Shown: positions 7,766 through 16,288, counted from the stretch's first letter. The stretch: DNA of 41,261 nucleotides from Anaerolineales bacterium (GCA_020060465.1 JAGVAD010000036.1:1-41261); one strand, 5' to 3'. Numbers and translations are program-made. Notes: a model not told the origin generated them from the letters alone.

Positions 7766-8164
7766 GTGGCAAAAGCAGAGATCATCGCCAGGACATGCGG
7801 CTTCAAGACAGTTGTTCAGGCAACCATGAACGGTAAATCTTGTCAACTTTCAATCCAAAGCAATTGACCGACCATCCAAAAACTGGCTGCTGGATTGACT
7901 GAAGTTGAAACTTTTAAAGAAATCTCCGCCTGACAGGCAACGCTGCATACATTGGAGATGGGCTTGAAACACTGCGCCCACGCTGTTTGTCCAGTACCGG
8001 TGGGCGTCATCAAGGCTATTGAAGTTGAAGCCGACTTAAATCTGCCAGTGGACGCGCTGCTTCGTTTATCTAAAATCTATGGATATTCACCGAAATTGGT
8101 TTATCCCAGCGGCGCAAAACGTCCTGCAGGTTCCCCCTATAAGAAACCTGTAAGAGGTTCATGA
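7766..8164 (+). pseudogene. DUF6951-like Cys-rich small protein interrupted by two in-frame TGA codons
   Basis: From GTG 7766 a single frame encodes VAKAEIIARTCGFKTVVQA, QLSIQSN, TGA (7865-7867), PTIQKLAAGLTEVETFKEIS, TGA (7931-7933), then LKHCAHAVCPVPVGVIKAIE to about 8050. From memory these blocks match a small bacterial family with CGF, SDCP and KHC..ACPVP motifs (DUF6951; number unverified). The first TGA falls exactly where the family has the Cys of SDCP. No frameshift is needed, only the two stops. The last 35 residues (after LNLPVDA) do not fit the family. Most likely a recently inactivated gene; recoding of the first TGA is the alternative. An ATG at 7952 could start a 70-residue remnant. 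Confidence 0.6.
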
Positions 8165-8180
8165 TCAAATTATCTATATG

Positions 8181-8843
8181 TCAATAATTATCCCCAGAAG
8201 ATAGCTCATCAGCAGAAACCAATCCATAACGCACGGCCATCAGGGCGGCTTGTGTGCGGTCTTCCACGTGCAGTTTAGCTAAGATTGTGCTGACATAGCC
8301 TTTTACTGTCACTTCGGTGAGCGAAAGGGCAACACCAATTTCCTTGTTGCTTTTGCCACGCCCAATTTCAATCAGCACTTGACGCTCGCGGCTGGTCAGG
8401 TCAGCAAATGGGTCCGCCGGAGCTGGCATACGCGCCATCAAACGTTTGGCGACTTCCTGGTGAAGTTGCGGTTTGCCGCTCGCCGCGCCGCGAATCGCGG
8501 CAACCAACGCATCACCGTCAATATCTTTGAGCAAATAACCATCCACTCCAGCGCGCAGAGCGGCGTATAATTGAGCGTCGTCGCGAAAACTAGTTAGCGC
8601 TAGAATCATTGGGCGTGGATGCATCTGGTGGATAATCTCCGCTGCCCGAACGCCGTCCATCTCCGGCATCTGCAGATCGAGCAACAACACGTCCGGCTGG
8701 GCGTGAGCAACCAGTTCGACGGCCTCTTGCCCATTGGCAGCCTCGCCCACCAAAGTCATATCCGTCTCCCCCTGAATAGTCATACGCAGACCACGGCGCA
8801 CGATCTCATGGTCGTCGGCGATAACAACGCGAATTTTAGTCAT
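8181..8843 (-). CDS. NarL/FixJ-type two-component response regulator
   Basis: About 220 residues. The receiver domain (1-120) starts IRVVIADDHEIVRRGLRM, with phospho-acceptor Asp56 in LLLDLQMPEMDG, the switch residues ALTS, and the conserved Lys in GYLLKDI. The C-terminal LuxR-type helix-turn-helix (about 148-210) is LTSRERQVLIEIGRGKSNKE followed by VTVKGYVSTILAKL. It should be phosphorylated by the kinase encoded immediately upstream (stop at 8862) and then bind DNA. ATG 8843 is preferred to the in-frame GTGs at 8852 and 8846 because family members start with the MxKIRVVIADDH block. The inter-gene gap is 18 bp. Confidence 0.95.
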   Translation of the reverse strand: MTKIRVVIADDHEIVRRGLRMTIQGETDMTLVGEAANGQEAVELVAHAQPDVLLLDLQMPEMDGVRAAEIIHQMHPRPMILALTSFRDDAQLYAALRAGVDGYLLKDIDGDALVAAIRGAASGKPQLHQEVAKRLMARMPAPADPFADLTSRERQVLIEIGRGKSNKEIGVALSLTEVTVKGYVSTILAKLHVEDRTQAALMAVRYGLVSADELSSGDNY

Positions 8844-8861
8844 CACTCTCACCCACAGGTA

Positions 8862-10943
8862 TTATACTGTCTGCGACGGCAGACAGGGTAACTCGATATA
8901 TAACGCTGCCCCTTGACCAGGAGATGCGCGCGTCTCTATGCGACCTCCAAGCGCCATCACGCGCTCATACACGCCGCGCAGGCCGTAGCCGGCGCTCGTT
9001 TGCCTGGGGTCAAACCCGCGACCTTCATCATGGATCTCCAGGTGCAGGGTTTGACCGTGGAGCGCAATCACACATGTAGCTCGCCGCGCCCCGCTATGCT
9101 TGATCACATTATGCAGGCCTTCGCGCGCGATCTGGAAGGCTTCGTGCGCCAGTTCAGATGGTAATCGCAGGGATGTCGGGACGCGTAAATCTACCTCTAA
9201 AAGAGGCGGCTTTCCATCCGCCGCCGGTTCACACCGCAATCGTTCACAATATACTGTCAGCATCTGTGCCAGGTCAAGCGGTTGAGACGTGTTATGAGAG
9301 ACAGCCTCACTCACCTCCTCCACAGGGGCGCGCAACTGATCCAGCAAAGCGCGCATCTCGCTCATCGCCTGTTGGGCAGCGATCTCCAACTCAGATAGCC
9401 CGGCGACGACGGATTGAGGGTCACGCAACACCAGACCGCGTAACGCTCGGGCGCTCAGATTGATGCTGAACAGGGATTGGTTTATCGAATCGTGCAACTC
9501 GCGCGCCAGCCGCTGACGTTCCTCATAGGCTGCCAGAGAACGCTGCTGATCAATCACCTGCGCGGTGCGTTGAGAAACGCGCCTCTCGAGTTCACGGTTA
9601 AGCTGCCGCATGGCTTCAAGCGTATCTGCATAGGCCAACGCCAATGCGGCCTGCCCTACTAGCGCATGAAGCATGCGCTGCTCGTCAGCATCATAAGAAG
9701 GGCCAGTACGGCGCGGCCCCAGCCAATAACGACCCAGAGGTTGCCCGCCGACCACGAGGCGGGCGTTCCAGGCTGGCTGATTGGGCTGATCTCCAGGCGT
9801 TTCCGGGTCCGGCGCAAGAGAAAGGCTGGCCCATTCCGCTCCCAGGCGCGGCGGAAGATCTGTAATTAGCAGACGGATAATCTGCTGGCGGCGGACAACC
9901 TGCGCCAGCGCCTGGCGCACTTCGGCCACCGCTTGCTGAAAATTTAACCGATCTGGATAAAGGGCGCGATCAATCCACCGCTGAAATCGGCGGCGCGCCG
10001 GCTCAAAGGCTAACGCCGCGACCACAAGACCGACCAGCGCTGCCAAACCGCGCAAATCTGGCGACAGGCGGCTCAACAAGGCAGTCAGCGTGACGGTAAA
10101 AGCAAAATAGACCACCAACAACAGGATTGAGAGTGCGCCGTAAGCCAGGCCACGCCGCAGAGCGCGATCAATTCCAAACAAATCGGTTCGTAACACGGCG
10201 TAGGCAATGCCTACCGGCAGCAGCGCCAAAAAAGTCAGGAAAACCGGATATGGCATCCATTCAATCCGGAAAACCAATCCCAACGGGCGCAGCAAAGCAG
10301 GCAGCGCCGCGGTGCTGACGGCGGCAAACAGCAGCCTCGCTTGTTGTGCAGGCCGAGGATTCTGCGCATCCACCCGCCGACTGAGCCGCAGAAGCAAATA
10401 CGCTGCACCTAAGATCAAGCCAAAAGAGAGCACTGCCAATCCCGCCGCCGCCAGAACGCGCAGCCAGCGCCAGCGGGTGACCAGTACAATCAACAACAAC
10501 CCCAAGGTAGAGAAATATACTGCCGCCAGCCACCTCTTACTGACCTGACTGGGTAATGGAAATCGCGCAGCCAGGTGAAAAGCCAAAGGGGCGATGCACA
10601 CACCATTTACCAGACGCAAGATCAGAAAAGCCGGCGCCGTTTGGATAACACGCTGATCCAAGAAATAGTCTGGAAAATCGCCGAGATTAAAGGGGATGAC
10701 CAGCACGCTGGCGAGCGTCGTCGCCAGGCAACCCGCGATGAGCATCTCGTTGCTAGGGCGCAACCAGGCAGGCAGCAGACCGGTGAGTAGAATCAGCGCG
10801 GCGACGAAAGCTGAATAAGACGTCCATCGCTGGGGCTGGCCTTCTACTTGCAAACGCCCGACCGTGATCAAAGCAATCGTTTCGACTACCAGCAATGCCA
10901 GCAGCGGCCAGAGGCGCCAGCGAGAGAAGCTCGTTGTGTTCAC
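8862..10943 (-). CDS. Membrane sensor histidine kinase, ComP/NarX-like (HisKA_3 family)
   Basis: 693 residues. The N-terminal half has about eight to ten hydrophobic segments (to about residue 300), ending in the YAVLRTDLFGIDRALRRGLAY and IDRALYPDR blocks seen in ComP-like kinases. A weak GAF-like region (about 340-440) follows. Then a dimerisation/phospho-acceptor helix with His484 in ARELHDSINQS, and an ATPase domain with the N-box EGLHNVIKHS, G1 box HDEGRGFD and G2 GYGLRGVYERV. It autophosphorylates and passes phosphate to the NarL-type regulator encoded next. The start is GTG at 10943, which overlaps the ftsK stop as GTGA, implying translational coupling. The sensed signal is unknown. Confidence 0.93.
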   Translation of the reverse strand: MNTTSFSRWRLWPLLALLVVETIALITVGRLQVEGQPQRWTSYSAFVAALILLTGLLPAWLRPSNEMLIAGCLATTLASVLVIPFNLGDFPDYFLDQRVIQTAPAFLILRLVNGVCIAPLAFHLAARFPLPSQVSKRWLAAVYFSTLGLLLIVLVTRWRWLRVLAAAGLAVLSFGLILGAAYLLLRLSRRVDAQNPRPAQQARLLFAAVSTAALPALLRPLGLVFRIEWMPYPVFLTFLALLPVGIAYAVLRTDLFGIDRALRRGLAYGALSILLLVVYFAFTVTLTALLSRLSPDLRGLAALVGLVVAALAFEPARRRFQRWIDRALYPDRLNFQQAVAEVRQALAQVVRRQQIIRLLITDLPPRLGAEWASLSLAPDPETPGDQPNQPAWNARLVVGGQPLGRYWLGPRRTGPSYDADEQRMLHALVGQAALALAYADTLEAMRQLNRELERRVSQRTAQVIDQQRSLAAYEERQRLARELHDSINQSLFSINLSARALRGLVLRDPQSVVAGLSELEIAAQQAMSEMRALLDQLRAPVEEVSEAVSHNTSQPLDLAQMLTVYCERLRCEPAADGKPPLLEVDLRVPTSLRLPSELAHEAFQIAREGLHNVIKHSGARRATCVIALHGQTLHLEIHDEGRGFDPRQTSAGYGLRGVYERVMALGGRIETRASPGQGAALYIELPCLPSQTV

Positions 10944-13198
10944 TGATCAAAACGCCCCATTTCATCCCCTTCTTCTTCAACCAACACCTCACGCTCGCGT
11001 CCGCCGCCCACCGCAGGACCGATCACCCCCAAGTCCTCCAGTTCGTCTATCAGCCGTGCGGCGCGCGGATAGCCAATGCGTAAGCGGCGTTGCAGCATCG
11101 AAGCGCTGGCGCGGCGCTCTTTGCGCACCACCTCGATGGCTTTCTCCACCAGACCATCGCGGTCAGCCAATATCGCCTGCTGCTCAATCATCTCATCCCA
11201 GGGCGCCGATTCCGGCTCCGCCGCCGGCTGAATTGCCTTCTGCCAAAACGTAATTACTCGCTCCACCTCAGCGTCGCTGACCATCACACCTTGTAGACGC
11301 TGCGGGCCGGAGGCGTCAGGCGGCAAGAACAGCATATCGCCATGACCAAGCAAACTTTCTGCGCCTACCGTATCCAGGACAACGCGCGAATCCACCGAGG
11401 ATGCCACCGCAAACGAAATACGCGCCGGGAAGTTGGCTTTGATTAAACCGGTGACTACCTCCACGCCTGGACGCTGTGTGGCTACCACCAGATGGATGCC
11501 CACGGCGCGTGCCATCTGCGCCAATCGCACCAGATTGTGCTCTGTCTGGTCTGGCGCAGACATCATCAGATCCGCCAGTTCGTCAATCATCACCACGATG
11601 CGCGGCATTGACGGCGCGTCTTTGCGTCGCCGCGCTTTGCGGTTATACGAATCAATGTTGCGTGAATGGGTGGCTTCCAACACCTTATAGCGACGATCCA
11701 TCTCCGCCGTTGTCCAGCGCAGCACCGCCAGGATGCGTTCGACATCGGTCTCCACCTTGCCATAGAGATGCGGCAGACCATTGAAGCGCACCAACTCGAC
11801 CATCTTCGGGTCAATCATCACCAGGCGCAAGTCCTGCGGGGTATTATTCATCACCAGGCAGGTCGTCAACGCAGCGATGCACACCGACTTGCCCGAACCT
11901 GTGGTGCCGGCGATGAGCAAGTGCGGCATCCGCGCCAGATCCGCCGCCACGGCCTGACCAGATACATCCCGCCCCAAAGCAATCGCTAACGAAGAATTGA
12001 TCTTTTGGAACGCCTCGCTCTCCAGGATCGGGCGCAGGCGAACAATGGAAGCGCGCGGGTTAGGCACTTCGATGCCTACATACGGACGCCCCGGCACCGG
12101 CGCTTCAATGCGCAGCCGTTCAGCGGAGAGTGCCAGCGCCAGGTCGCGCGCCAGGGAGGAGATCTGCGCCACGCGCACTTTCTGGCGCGCCAGGTCGCCC
12201 TCAGCGCCGTTCTTCTCCTTCTCCACATATCCCGGCTCAACAGCAAATTGGGTGACGGTGGGGCCGACGCGAAAATCCGTCACCCGCGCCGGGATGCCAA
12301 ATTCCGCAAGCGTCTTTTCGATCAAGCCAGCGGTCTGGTTAATGGTGCGCTCATCGGGGCGGTTGTATTGTTCACTGACCAATAGATCGAAAGGCGGCAG
12401 GTCGTCGCTGCGCGGCGCCAGCGCGGCGGGAGCGCTTTCTTCCTCCCCCAGGCGGAAGTTCTTGCGGAACTGCGGCGGCAAAACAGGGGCGCGCCGTTTG
12501 GCGATCGGCGCTGAAGAGCCAGCCAGAGGTCCGCTTTGCAGCGGCGCTTCGCTGACCCCAGGAGCAGCGGTCAGCAGGGAAGTCTCTGCGGTTGAGGCGG
12601 ATGAGACCGCCTTATGCAGCCTGCGAACCAGACGACGGTATAAACCCAGGCCAGCGAGCAACGTCAATAAAAAGAACGATAGCAACACCAATACCAGCAT
12701 CGCTCGCCCACCCAAACCGAACGGCGAAAGAATTCTGCGCAGCAGCTCAGCCAGCCCCCAGCCCACCTGTCCGCCATCCAACCCAGCCGCGGCGCGCTCA
12801 ATAGACATCCCACCGGCCGCTGCCAGCAGTGCCAACGAAAGGAACGCCGCGAATTCCAGCGCCACGAAACGCGCCCAAAAGACCGCCGAAGAGCGCAGCT
12901 CGCGGCGAAAGAGCCGCACCCCCAGTAAAATCAGCAGCGCCGGCGCCCACGTCGCGCCCCATCCCAGCCACAGACGCAACAAATCGCCCCAGGCCGCCAG
13001 CAAACCGGAAGTCGCTTGCGGGACAAACAACGCCGCCAAAGTCATCAGCGCCAAAGAGAGGCAAAAAACGCCAGCGATATCGCGCCCAAAACGGGCGAAG
13101 TGGGCGAGCAAGTCCGCCGGATGATCTGTAGCTGGCGTTTCTGGCACGCCCGAGGGAGCGCTCCTGGCAGGCGGTTTCAAGCTGGATTTCTGCGCCAT
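10940..13198 (-). CDS. ftsK: FtsK/SpoIIIE DNA translocase
   Basis: About 752 residues. The N-terminal region (to about 200) holds four or so membrane helices. A linker follows, then the alpha/beta translocase motor: Walker A LIAGTTGSGKSVCI with Lys437, Walker B RIVVMIDELADLMM, ATQRPGVEVVTGLIKANFP, and SFAVASSVDSRVVLD. The C-terminal winged-helix gamma domain (RRLRIGYPRAARLIDELEDL) reads chromosome-orienting sequences. It pumps DNA at the division septum and activates XerCD recombination. The frame is open to 13294, but the added N-terminus is translated repeat sequence. The true start is ATG 13198, seven bases downstream of a TATAAT box. The product is about normal length for SpoIIIE-like proteins. 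Confidence 0.96.
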   Translation of the reverse strand: MAQKSSLKPPARSAPSGVPETPATDHPADLLAHFARFGRDIAGVFCLSLALMTLAALFVPQATSGLLAAWGDLLRLWLGWGATWAPALLILLGVRLFRRELRSSAVFWARFVALEFAAFLSLALLAAAGGMSIERAAAGLDGGQVGWGLAELLRRILSPFGLGGRAMLVLVLLSFFLLTLLAGLGLYRRLVRRLHKAVSSASTAETSLLTAAPGVSEAPLQSGPLAGSSAPIAKRRAPVLPPQFRKNFRLGEEESAPAALAPRSDDLPPFDLLVSEQYNRPDERTINQTAGLIEKTLAEFGIPARVTDFRVGPTVTQFAVEPGYVEKEKNGAEGDLARQKVRVAQISSLARDLALALSAERLRIEAPVPGRPYVGIEVPNPRASIVRLRPILESEAFQKINSSLAIALGRDVSGQAVAADLARMPHLLIAGTTGSGKSVCIAALTTCLVMNNTPQDLRLVMIDPKMVELVRFNGLPHLYGKVETDVERILAVLRWTTAEMDRRYKVLEATHSRNIDSYNRKARRRKDAPSMPRIVVMIDELADLMMSAPDQTEHNLVRLAQMARAVGIHLVVATQRPGVEVVTGLIKANFPARISFAVASSVDSRVVLDTVGAESLLGHGDMLFLPPDASGPQRLQGVMVSDAEVERVITFWQKAIQPAAEPESAPWDEMIEQQAILADRDGLVEKAIEVVRKERRASASMLQRRLRIGYPRAARLIDELEDLGVIGPAVGGGREREVLVEEEGDEMGRFDQ

Positions 13199-13205
13199 CG
13201 GTTCT

Positions 13206-13235
13206 ATTATAGCCGATGGCAGCATTGCCATTGAA
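13206..13235 (-). promoter_or_regulatory. Putative ftsK promoter, leaderless arrangement
   Basis: Minus strand TTCAAT (13235-13230), 18 bp, perfect TATAAT (13211-13206). Only seven bases separate the -10 box from the ATG at 13198, so transcription should begin at or beside the start codon. Confidence 0.6.
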
Positions 13236-13260
13236 TAAATTCGAAAGTTACTTTCACGCT

Positions 13261-13312
13261 GCCCGCAAAGCGGGCTTCCTGCCTTTGGTGGCATCGGTTT
13301 TCAACCGATGCC
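13261..13312. repeat. Second copy of the dispersed double-hairpin repeat
   Basis: Hairpin GCCCGC-AAA-GCGGGC (13261-13275), then TTCCTGCC, then GGCATCGGTT-TTC-AACCGATGCC (13290-13312), a perfect 10-bp stem. The second stem equals the last one of the 7551-7658 array except for one base (there a G-U pair). The first is a compensated variant of its third stem. It lies between the ftsK promoter and the stop codon of the FAD oxidase. Confidence 0.75.
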
Positions 13313-13314
13313 GC

Positions 13315-14754
13315 TTACTCCAGAGGTGGAATGTTTTGGTTCAGATGAAACAGGTTGGTTGGATCATAGCGGGTTTTGATCTGCCGAAGCCGCTCCCACG
13401 TCGCCCCCGGGTACGCAGCGCGGACGCGTGCTTCGCCCTCATCGCTCAGGAAGTTGACATATACGCCAGAATCGCTCTGCTGTAGCGCCGCGGCAAAATC
13501 TAAAACCCAGCTCTGGCGCTCAGCCTGATCCTCAGGACCATTGTAAAACGCGGCGACACTCACCATGATCCGGCTTGTGCGATGAGCAAACGCAGTATCT
13601 TCAACGGGCACCCGCGCCATTGCCCCACCCAGCACCCGAAGTTGCGCCACACGCATGGGAGCATCCGAGGTGTTTAGCCGCTCTAATATCAATTCCGCTG
13701 TAGAGGGATCCACGGCGTCCAAAAACAGAGTGCGGCCTACCGCCGTGGGATGATAAGAACCGTCGTCGGGGGGATACATCTCTGGATAGCTGATCGGGCG
13801 TACCATATCTACGATCGGTGTCGCCAACGCCCGGAAGGGGGCGATTGCACGTTCCCCGGCCTCATTTGCACCTGCATAACACATCAACGCCATGAGGATA
13901 AGCTTACCGTGATGTTCGGCAGGCACAAACGGCATTGGCGGCGCGGGCATGATATTGGCTATCGTCGAAAGCTCCTCCGGAGCGGCTTCCGCCAGGGCAA
14001 TAAATGAGGCGATGACGGCGGCTGTTGCTGGCAGGATCAGCATTCCGCCCACTACTGTATTGACCTCGTGCAACCGGAATTGGAAACGCGTCGCCACGCC
14101 GAAGTTTCCGCCGCCGCCGCGGATCGCCCAGAACAAATCTGGATGCGATTTCGCGTCGACGTGCAGCAGTTGCCCATTCGCGGTTACGAGTTCAGCAGCC
14201 AGCAAATCATCAATGGTAAGACCATATTTACGAACCAAATATCCAATGCCGCCGCCCAATGTGATCCCACCAATCCCGACCGACCCCGTATCGCCAAAGC
14301 CGGTCGCCAAACCATGCGCTCCAGCCGCAACCGTGTATTCACCGGCGGTTACCCCTGTCTCCGCCCAGGCGGTGCGTCGTTTAACGTCAATGTCTATCGC
14401 CCGCATATCGGACAGATCAAGCACGATGCCTCCCTCGCATACGCTATGACCGGCACTGCTATGCCCTCCGCTGCGGATGGCGAGCTCCAGGCCAGTTTCG
14501 CGGGCAAACCTGACAACTTGGACTATATCGTTTGCATCTTTCACCCGAACGATAACGGCTGGCCGTCGGTCAATACCGCCGTAGAATACGGAGCGCGCCT
14601 CATCATACCCGCCATCGTCTGGCGCAATTACGCGGCCGTTGAGGGCCGCTCGAAGCTGGTGGGCCAAGCTCTTCCCCCGCGCGAAGATAGGATCATTTGA
14701 GCCGCTGACGAATGTATCTGAACCGACCTGAGCGTTTTTGTCTCTGTACACCAT
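13315..14754 (-). CDS. FAD-linked oxidoreductase, berberine-bridge-enzyme-like (PCMH-type FAD domain)
   Basis: About 479 residues. An N-terminal PCMH-type FAD-binding domain carries the covalent flavin histidine His98 in AIRSGGHSSAGHSVCEGG. The GIGGITLGGGIGYLVRKYGL block follows, then NPDLFWAIRGGGG-type sequence (HPDLFWAIRGGGGNFGVAT). The C-terminal BBE signature is NFLSDEGEARVRAAYPGATW and YDPTNLFHLNQNIPP. The family Cys that gives a second flavin bond is Thr156 here (FGDTGSVG), so the flavin is probably attached only through His. It likely oxidises a sugar, alcohol or small ring compound; the substrate cannot be told. ATG 14754 has AAAGGA nine bases upstream and is preferred to TTG 14760. 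It seems transcribed alone. Confidence 0.93.
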   Translation of the reverse strand: MVYRDKNAQVGSDTFVSGSNDPIFARGKSLAHQLRAALNGRVIAPDDGGYDEARSVFYGGIDRRPAVIVRVKDANDIVQVVRFARETGLELAIRSGGHSSAGHSVCEGGIVLDLSDMRAIDIDVKRRTAWAETGVTAGEYTVAAGAHGLATGFGDTGSVGIGGITLGGGIGYLVRKYGLTIDDLLAAELVTANGQLLHVDAKSHPDLFWAIRGGGGNFGVATRFQFRLHEVNTVVGGMLILPATAAVIASFIALAEAAPEELSTIANIMPAPPMPFVPAEHHGKLILMALMCYAGANEAGERAIAPFRALATPIVDMVRPISYPEMYPPDDGSYHPTAVGRTLFLDAVDPSTAELILERLNTSDAPMRVAQLRVLGGAMARVPVEDTAFAHRTSRIMVSVAAFYNGPEDQAERQSWVLDFAAALQQSDSGVYVNFLSDEGEARVRAAYPGATWERLRQIKTRYDPTNLFHLNQNIPPLE

Positions 14755-14785
14755 ATCCAAAATTCCTTTCCAAATTTCGAATTCA

Positions 14786-14834
14786 ATATCAGAAAATATG
14801 TTCTAATATTACCTTTGTTGACCCAAAAAGTCAA
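14786..14834 (-). promoter_or_regulatory. Promoter of the FAD oxidase with two palindromic operator candidates
   Basis: Minus strand TTGACT (14834-14829), 17 bp, TAATAT (14811-14806). Palindrome one, TTGAC-N7-GTCAA (14818-14834), covers the -35. Palindrome two, ATATCAGAA-N6-TTCTAATAT on the plus strand (14786-14809, one mismatch), covers the -10 and the predicted start. This suits repression by dimeric regulators. Confidence 0.65.
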
Positions 14835-14926
14835 GTATAATCGAGAAATTTAATATTTTTCCGGCGGCTACGACCATTTTTAGAAAACCCGCACAGCGTG
14901 TCTCTTATCTTTCGCAGCGTTGGTTA

Positions 14927-15889
14927 TTAACCGATATCATCGGTCGCCCCCTTCGTTGAAGCGACATAAATCCCCGCCAGAATGAGCGCCGCACCGCTGA
15001 TCTTGAGCAAACTAGGGATTTCCCCCAGGAAGATCACTGCTAGTAGCGTGGAACCGATGGGTTCGCCCAGCAGCGCCAGGGAGACGTACGCCGCCGGCAG
15101 ATATGCCAGCGCCCAATTGTAACTGGAATGCCCCAGCAGCTGAGGGAAAACTGCCAGCGCCAGAAACCAGCCATAGGCGATGGGCGGATAGCCAAACGCT
15201 GATTGCCCAGCCAACAGCATCACAGCGATCAGCGCCAACGCTGCCGCGCCATAGACGACAAAGATATACGTGATCAGCGAAACCCGCTCACGCACTCTTC
15301 GTCCGATGACCAGGTATGCCGCTGCCGTTATCGCCCCAACCAGCGCCAGCAGGTCGCCGAAGAACGCCTGCCCGCCGAAGAAATCACGCAGCGGCGGGCA
15401 AATCAGGCGCGCCTCGCCCCAAACACAGGCGTCGCTTACTCCCACAACGATGCCGCCGCCGACAGCCAGTGCCATGCCGATCTTCACTGGTCGGCTGATG
15501 CGTTCACCCAACGCCAGCGGCGCCAACAGCCCCACCCATAAGGGAGCTGTGTCCACGAAGACCACCGAGCTGGCTACCGTGGTGTAAGCCAGCGAGCTGA
15601 TCCACGTAGCGAAATGCGCAGCCAGGAAGAGGCCCGAAAGCAATCCCAACCCCAACTCTCGACGGGTGAGCTGCGCCAGTTCGGCTCGCCGACCGGGGAT
15701 GCCAACCGTCAGGGGGGCGAGAAGCAGCGTCGCCAGCGTCAGCCGCCAGGCGGCGATCACCAATGAGGGTGCGTCTTCTTGGGCGTAGCGGATAAAAATT
15801 GATGCTGTGGAAACCGCCATAACCCCGAGGGTCAGGACGAGCAGCGGCGGGACAGGTGGTCGGCGTGAGATCATCGTGAGGCTCGACAT
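14927..15889 (-). CDS. EamA/DMT-superfamily transporter
   Basis: About 320 residues forming ten hydrophobic segments in two EamA-type halves. Family features include SIFIRYAQEDAPSLVIAAWR near the start of half one, LAYTTVASSVVFVDTAPLW at its end, and ALAYLPAAYVSLALLGEPIG in half two, where the conserved xxEP motif is seen. It probably exports or takes up a small metabolite across the cytoplasmic membrane; the substrate cannot be predicted. ATG 15889 is preferred to TTG 15892. A TATACT box lies ten bases upstream of the ATG, so the leader would be very short. The stop lies 173 bp upstream of the FAD oxidase start on the same strand, but the latter has its own promoter. Confidence 0.9.
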   Translation of the reverse strand: MSSLTMISRRPPVPPLLVLTLGVMAVSTASIFIRYAQEDAPSLVIAAWRLTLATLLLAPLTVGIPGRRAELAQLTRRELGLGLLSGLFLAAHFATWISSLAYTTVASSVVFVDTAPLWVGLLAPLALGERISRPVKIGMALAVGGGIVVGVSDACVWGEARLICPPLRDFFGGQAFFGDLLALVGAITAAAYLVIGRRVRERVSLITYIFVVYGAAALALIAVMLLAGQSAFGYPPIAYGWFLALAVFPQLLGHSSYNWALAYLPAAYVSLALLGEPIGSTLLAVIFLGEIPSLLKISGAALILAGIYVASTKGATDDIG

Positions 15890-16032
15890 CAAAGAGCAAA
15901 GTATAATCGCCGGTTATTTTATCCACTACCCAACAATTCCGCAATCAAAAAGCGGTTTTGACGTTTCATGCCTCTTACGGGCTGCTTCGCCAGGGCGCGC
16001 TCTAGCAGTCGAATTTTATTTTTCCAATCCTC

Positions 16033-16060
16033 TTGCCCTCTGAGCGTTTTTCCCTATAAT
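16033..16060 (+). promoter_or_regulatory. Putative promoter of the amino-acid transporter operon, with long leader
   Basis: TTGCCC (16033-16038), 16 bp, TATAAT (16055-16060). This would give a leader of about 220 nt before aapJ. The remaining 15890-16288 stretch holds no gene. I matched its leader to no riboswitch class I could recall. Confidence 0.55.
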
Positions 16061-16288
16061 TGAACATATCCTGCTGGCGCTTATCTAGCACAACGCAGCC
16101 TCATCCCGGCATTCAGCAATCCATTTCAGTTCTTCGCTGGCGCTCAACACAGCGGTTACCTGCTCATCATCTCGCTATAACCAGAGCGCGAGCGGGGAGA
16201 AAGGAGGCGACCTTTACGCAAAAGCTCAACGGCTTGGTATTCCCTTGAGATCTATTTATCTACAAAATTTTCGCTGGAGGAGAGGAAC

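Noticed and set aside
7931-7933. Second TGA of the Cys-rich gene as selenocysteine
   Set aside because: It does not align with a Cys I can place in the family and no hairpin follows it.
8859-8864. TATAAT just upstream of the response-regulator start
   Set aside because: It overlaps the kinase stop codon (AGTATAAT) with no -35 at suitable spacing; the gene is better explained as part of the ftsK-kinase operon.
11997-13124. 375-codon plus-strand open frame opposite ftsK
   Set aside because: Arg/Ser/Pro-rich antisense shadow of a GC-rich gene, no domain.
13199-13294. N-terminal extension of FtsK (open frame to 13294)
   Set aside because: The extra residues are translated hairpin repeat and promoter sequence; the TATAAT and the family start point to ATG 13198.
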